From Nematostella vectensis (taxonomy: Eukaryota > Cnidaria > Anthozoa > Actiniaria > Edwardsiidae): a stretch of 64,000 bases of DNA. Made by a program: the position numbers and the translations under genes. The notes beneath the pieces were generated by a model. That model saw only the letters and a program-made list of their open reading frames with translations, searched no databases and was not told where the DNA came from. How positions within the stretch are numbered: the stretch's first letter is position 1; each line of letters opens with the position of its first letter. Shown here one piece after another: positions 60,901-64,000 of this stretch. Where the stretch lies: assembly GCF_932526225.1 (NCBI RefSeq), contig NC_064039.1, forward strand, positions 7,515,001-7,579,000. The letters are read 5' to 3'.

Positions 60901-62944
60901 ACTGTTGTAAGCAACAGGCTGTAGCAGCGCCATTGCTAGAAAGAAAAGGCACCGCAGTGCATTGTTGGAAACTTCAAGGCATACCGTCTTGGGTCAGCGG
61001 TAGCTTAGCTTAACTTAACTGACAGTGTTGGACTTGAGATAGGGGGGAGGTTTCTGTTTTCAGTCTGTTTTTTTTTTTTTTTTTTTTTTTTTACAATTTT
61101 GCTCAAAAGTACCCAGGAGTGAAAGGGTTAAAGAAATAACCTGGTATTGTACTAAGAATCTAAGCCTTTTTATCCCTCAAAAATCCCGAAAATTCGTCTC
61201 TCCAGTTTTCAATAACAGAAGTTAGGATTTCTTGTTGTTTTTTATTCACTTGTAAACTGGAAGTGGAAGTTTAAAGTCTTCTCAACCAGCAACTGCTGAA
61301 AAGGTGTGGGTTAACCCCCAAAACCCGCCCGGGGAAAATTACTTCCCAATAAGTTAAGCCACCTTGTGATGCCAAAAGGAGATTATTTTTTATTTAAAAA
61401 GCAATATATATGAGAGTCGATGAGAGATTCACTCCTTTGAGCTTCCACTGGGTTCCGATCAAATGGTCTTTGGGAATGTGGTAACTTAAAACAATTACAA
61501 TGTTTTTTTTCCCGCAAATTATCTTCCAATTAATTCATCTCCCGCATGGGGTCTGGTCACGCTTTTTTGCTCGTTCAACCTCTCTCTAGCCTGAGTATCA
61601 GGCTATTTTATTTTTCAAAAGTCGAAGAGAAAAAATAAAAGTACGCCTGACACAAATACCACACGCGACGCCTGCCGCCCCTTTTCAGGCCCCTGTCAAA
61701 ATGTAAAATACGTCGGCTGTTAGTTTTCCAATGACTTGTGTGGTGGCACAATCAAATGCCCAAATCAAATTATAAACAGCATTTATGTAAAACAAAACTA
61801 CATTGGTGCTATATGCAAGGGTAATAATTTTAGTAACGACGAACCCCTAGATATTAAACAGGCTATCCGCTCTAAATTATCAATCACATCCTCAAAGAAA
61901 CTTCTAATAAACACACTGCTTTCAATACTTTGAAATATTTTTCGCATTTTAAACCATCGGGTATTGTTATGTAATCGACCGGAAGTAAACTGGTGACAAT
62001 GCGGCTTATGACTATGCAGATCCACACCAATTTACTACAGGCTGTTTCGTCTAAATAGAAAAACCGCTGCTTGAACACAAATGCCATTATTTGATAAGCT
62101 CACTAAATCAACAACTCACGGGAAGTGACGCAAACAATCCCAAGCACTCTTCGTGCTATCTCACATACAAATTTCTTGAATATTCATCGCCTGGTCTGTC
62201 TAAAAATTTTATAGCTACGACTTATGATGTCTGTAGTATTAAGCAGCTTCTATGACATCCAGCACCTTTGATATTACTAGTAGATCTTCGCTTCGAAAAA
62301 CGATACCAATGAGAAATAAACACACGCAATGACCGGCCTTGGCAAAACATTTGAACATCTAACCTGAGTATCAGGCGGAATTTTTCCGAAGAAAATGAAG
62401 AGAGGAAAACATATTGTTTTAAATGTTTTTAGAAAACGATTTCTCTGATTTTGCTAACGCAAGGTCAAAAGCACTTTTGGAGTCCGCCATTACTCTGAGA
62501 ACGAGCAGTCGACGGGCTAGGGTACTATATATAGCTGAACCAATCAGCGCGTCCCATTCGAGTACCCTTTGTTTTTTTTTACCAATCAGGAGCCATGCCG
62601 GAATCCGGCATGAGAACATGTGATTTGAACAGTACTTGTATCAGGCCCTTGTCTTGTTTCTCGCCGGCGCGATAGAAACATAGGCCCTGATGCTCAGGTT
62701 AACCTCTCTCGTGCGAGGGAGCCGAGAAAACAAAATAAAAACGGAATAGTTAACAGCTTTTCTTACCTGTTTCTACTTCGCTTCGTTTAAATTCTTTAAG
62801 GAGAGCCAAAAACACTGTTCCAAACGAATTCGAAACTCCTCCGACGAGAAAGTGTACACAAAAGGAAGCGAAACACACCAGCCAAGACCATCTTGAATTT
62901 GGTTGCTTGACAGATTGGAACTTCTGTATTATTGCGACATTCAT
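54916..62944 (-). CDS. Monocarboxylate-transporter-like MFS protein (SLC16 family)
   Basis: Four coding exons join in frame: 62944-62767, 57774-57170, 56653-56284, 55769-54916 (668 residues). Exon 1 has the first membrane segment after a short N-terminus (RWSWLVCFASFCVHFLVGG, then NSFGTVFLALLKEF), the usual SLC16 pattern. Exon 2 begins AWVGSFVIGTTYFCGP, as in MCTs, carries helices 2-6, a cytoplasmic loop and helix 7. Exon 3 has the second-half motif GKIAFGRLAD. Exon 4 finishes the helices and adds a long tail of about 240 residues with basic-Ser motifs (SRRSSSF, RRPGSLRRPGS) and four 22-residue repeats at the C-terminus. SLC16 members move monocarboxylates or related solutes across the plasma membrane; the substrate cannot be told. 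The N-terminal motif is [x]RWSW rather than the usual DGGWGW. Intron 1 (5 kb) contains transposons. Confidence 0.88.
54919..55178 (-). repeat. Coding 66-bp minisatellite (22-residue repeat)
   Basis: Four copies (66 bp, the last 63) of a unit encoding ADTPMLTPSLPTVTEEESPAE form the extreme C-terminus of the SLC16-like protein. The unit is in frame and nearly identical at DNA level. The plus-strand frame across it is also open and is an artefact. Confidence 0.9.
55808..56130. mobile_element. Small element rich in ATCCGC words with G/C-run ends
   Basis: It begins with a G run plus TGAATAGG and ends CCTATTCACCCCC, an inverted terminal repeat. Inside, ATCCGC or AATCCG occurs more than ten times. 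It lies in intron 3 of the SLC16-like gene. Confidence 0.7.
56688..56920. mobile_element. MITE with GCATTCnCACC termini
   Basis: Left TGCTGCATTCACACC and right GGTGGGAATGCGGTA are imperfect inverted repeats, followed inward by TTTAGTTAAAC-type arms on both sides. It is about 230 bp, in intron 2 of the SLC16-like gene. Confidence 0.7.
57775..59361. other. Intron 1 of SLC16-like gene, proximal part
   Basis: No exon is seen. It holds long G and C runs at 58002-58021 and 58209-58238, which may be assembly-sensitive. Confidence 0.5.
59362..61347. mobile_element. 2-kb inverted-repeat DNA element in SLC16-like intron 1
   Basis: Ends 59362 (TGGGAAGTAACTTTCCCTGG) and 61347 (reverse complement TGGGAAGTAATTTTCCCCGG) are inverted repeats of about 105 bp, including CGGGTTTTGGGGGT and CCAGTTTACAA. 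The interior has no transposase-like frame. A T run of about 25 lies near 61069-61092. Confidence 0.8.
61850..62008. mobile_element. MITE (AAGCCGCATTGTCACCAG family), copy 3, partial
   Basis: It contains ATCAATCACATCCTCAAAGA, matching 36125-36200, and ends GTAAACTGGTGACAATGCGGCTTA, the family terminus. Its left end is lost or too diverged to place. Confidence 0.7.
62361..62700. mobile_element. MITE with AACCTGAGTATCAGG termini
   Basis: Left AACCTGAGTATCAGG and right CCCTGATGCTCAGGTT are inverted. The same CCTGAGTATCAGGC word is at 61589. The interior has a TATATATAG box and two CCAATCAG boxes, so it could act as a promoter; that is inference. Confidence 0.65.
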
Positions 62945-63217
62945 TTTCTAACTAAGAAGCAAAAAGAAAAAGAAGCCAAAGGCAATAAATAAGGACATAT
63001 ATCAGTAAGTGCCAATCTGACGCAAACCATAGTTAACTATGTGCAAGCTCACAATTTTCCACGGACGTAAGGGAAATGCGCCAACGATTACGTCTATTAT
63101 GTCAGCGGGTGGTCACTCAATTACTGGAATGCGGACTTTAAAAGCACACTAGCATACACACATTGGCACCAGTCGGGCCAAGACGGGACGCTAGCACAGT
63201 CTATTACCCGTGCAGTT

Positions 63218-63275
63218 CGGCAACCATGGACAGCTGTTTCGTCCTTATTAGGACTCGTCAGCATGGCAAAGCCGG
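63218..63275 (-). ncRNA. Type-I hammerhead ribozyme, unit 1
   Basis: The minus strand reads CCGGC-UUU-GCCAUG, CUGACGA, GUCC-UAAUAA-GGAC, GAAA, CAGCUGUC, CAUGGU-U-GCCG. All invariant hammerhead core bases are present (CUGANGA, GAAA, U16.1-H17). Helix II is 4 bp with a hexaloop. Helix III is minimal (ACA/UGU), as in animal short-helix-III forms. Helix I is 6 bp, an internal loop, then CGGC/GCCG. The predicted cut follows GUC, between 63229 and 63228. The internal loop and hexaloop are placed for the usual loop-loop contact. Confidence 0.92.
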
Positions 63276-63571
63276 TTTGCCTCAGTTAAACTTCATCGGC
63301 AAAAAAACTGCAGGGCGACTTCGACTCGAACGAAGTGCTTTAAACCACAGCTTAGATCCATGTGGGATCTAGAGCTGCGACCGGGCTAGCGTGATGCCAA
63401 TTGTGCGGATCACGCATGCGACCTTTGCTAGTCTAAAACTCCGTCGGATAGCCAAACTATCCTTGCGAGTATGTATACATAAATGCGGACTTTAAAAGCA
63501 CACTAGCATACACACATTGGCACCAGTCGGGCCAAGACGGGACGCTAGCACAGTCTATTACCCGTGCAGTT

Positions 63572-63629
63572 CGGCAACCATGGACAGCTGTTTCGTCCTT
63601 ATTAGGACTCGTCAGCATGGCAAAGCCGG
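63572..63629 (-). ncRNA. Type-I hammerhead ribozyme, unit 2
   Basis: Identical to the unit 1 ribozyme, 354 bp further on; predicted cut between 63583 and 63582. Cutting at successive sites would release 354-nt monomers. Confidence 0.92.
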
Positions 63630-63925
63630 TTTGCCTCAGTTAAACTTCATCGGCAAAAAAACTGCAGGGCGACTTCGACTCGAACGAAGTGCTTTAAACC
63701 ACAGCTTAGATCCATGTGGGATCTAGAGCTGCGACCGGGCTAGCGTGATGCCAATTGTGCGGATCACGCATGCGACCTTTGCTAGTCTAAAACTCCGTCG
63801 GATAGCCAAACTATCCTTGCGAGTATGTATACATAAATGCGGACTTTAAAAGCACACTAGCATACACACATTGGCACCAGTCGGGCCAAGACGGGACGCT
63901 AGCACAGTCTATTACCCGTGCAGTT

Positions 63926-63983
63926 CGGCAACCATGGACAGCTGTTTCGTCCTTATTAGGACTCGTCAGCATGGCAAAGCCGG
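63926..63983 (-). ncRNA. Type-I hammerhead ribozyme, unit 3
   Basis: Identical core in the incomplete third unit; predicted cut between 63937 and 63936. The rest of this unit lies outside the window. Confidence 0.9.
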
Positions 63984-64000
63984 TTTGCCTCAGTTAAACT

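Larger units (their letters stand above)
63128..64000. repeat. 354-bp tandem repeat (retrozyme-like), 2.46 units in window
   Basis: Units start at 63129, 63483 and 63837 (ATGCGGACTTTAAAAGCACA), exactly 354 bp apart, and I noticed no difference between the copies. The array begins abruptly at about 63128 and continues past the window end. Each unit carries a minus-strand hammerhead ribozyme. A 69-codon frame in each unit is a by-product. Confidence 0.95.

Noticed and set aside
62038-62060. GCTGTTTCGTC word as a further hammerhead ribozyme
   Set aside because: It matches only the GAAAC side; the CUGANGA box and helix II are absent.
63163-63726. Two identical 69-codon frames near the right end
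   Set aside because: They repeat with the 354-bp unit and overlap the ribozyme on the other strand; no protein family resemblance.

Overview
This window is animal nuclear DNA: AT-rich, with spliced genes, GT-AG introns, many short introns, minisatellites and small DNA transposons. I reconstructed gene models by joining exons in frame across GT-AG junctions. The gene set (SYCP3, the ciliary gene DNAI7/CASC1, a RERG-like small GTPase, an ANKS1-type SAM+PTB adaptor, an SLC16-like transporter, a SRFBP1/BUD22 factor and a calmodulin-like protein) is metazoan. Compact genes, the MITE style and hammerhead-ribozyme tandem repeats would fit a cnidarian such as a sea anemone. The species assignment is inference.

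Layout. 107-8277 (+): 3' half of an ANKS1-like gene, from the end of a SAM domain through the PTB domain. A decayed non-LTR retrotransposon sits in its first visible intron and four minisatellites lie in its introns. 9152-11592 (-): complete RERG-like GTPase gene, convergent with ANKS1. 11.6-26.0 kb: gene-poor, with a long foldback element, a MITE and a tRNA-Asn-like sequence. 26318-28327 (+): complete SYCP3. 28558-40358 (-): complete 21-exon DNAI7/CASC1 gene, tail-to-tail with SYCP3 (230 bp apart) and head-to-head with the single-exon SRFBP1-like gene at 40576-41559 (+), with which it shares a promoter of about 220 bp. 42.34-44.71 kb: 5'-truncated non-LTR retrotransposon with an open 721-residue reverse-transcriptase frame. 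45418-50020 (-): calmodulin-like EF-hand gene. 50.0-54.9 kb: no gene seen; MITEs and a GC-rich hairpin. 54916-62944 (-): SLC16/monocarboxylate-transporter-like gene with four coding exons. 63128 to the end: 354-bp tandem repeat.

The most striking signal is in the last 870 bp. Each 354-bp unit carries, on the minus strand, a complete type-I hammerhead self-cleaving ribozyme: invariant core, helix II with a hexaloop, very short helix III and a two-part helix I. This matches the architecture of animal retrozyme-like repeats, which are transcribed, self-cleaved and circularised. Other points: a Ras-family protein with Asp and Lys at the positions of Ras Gly12 and Gln61; two minisatellites whose units contain a copy of the adjacent exon's splice site; and a MITE ending nine bases inside a DNAI7 intron.
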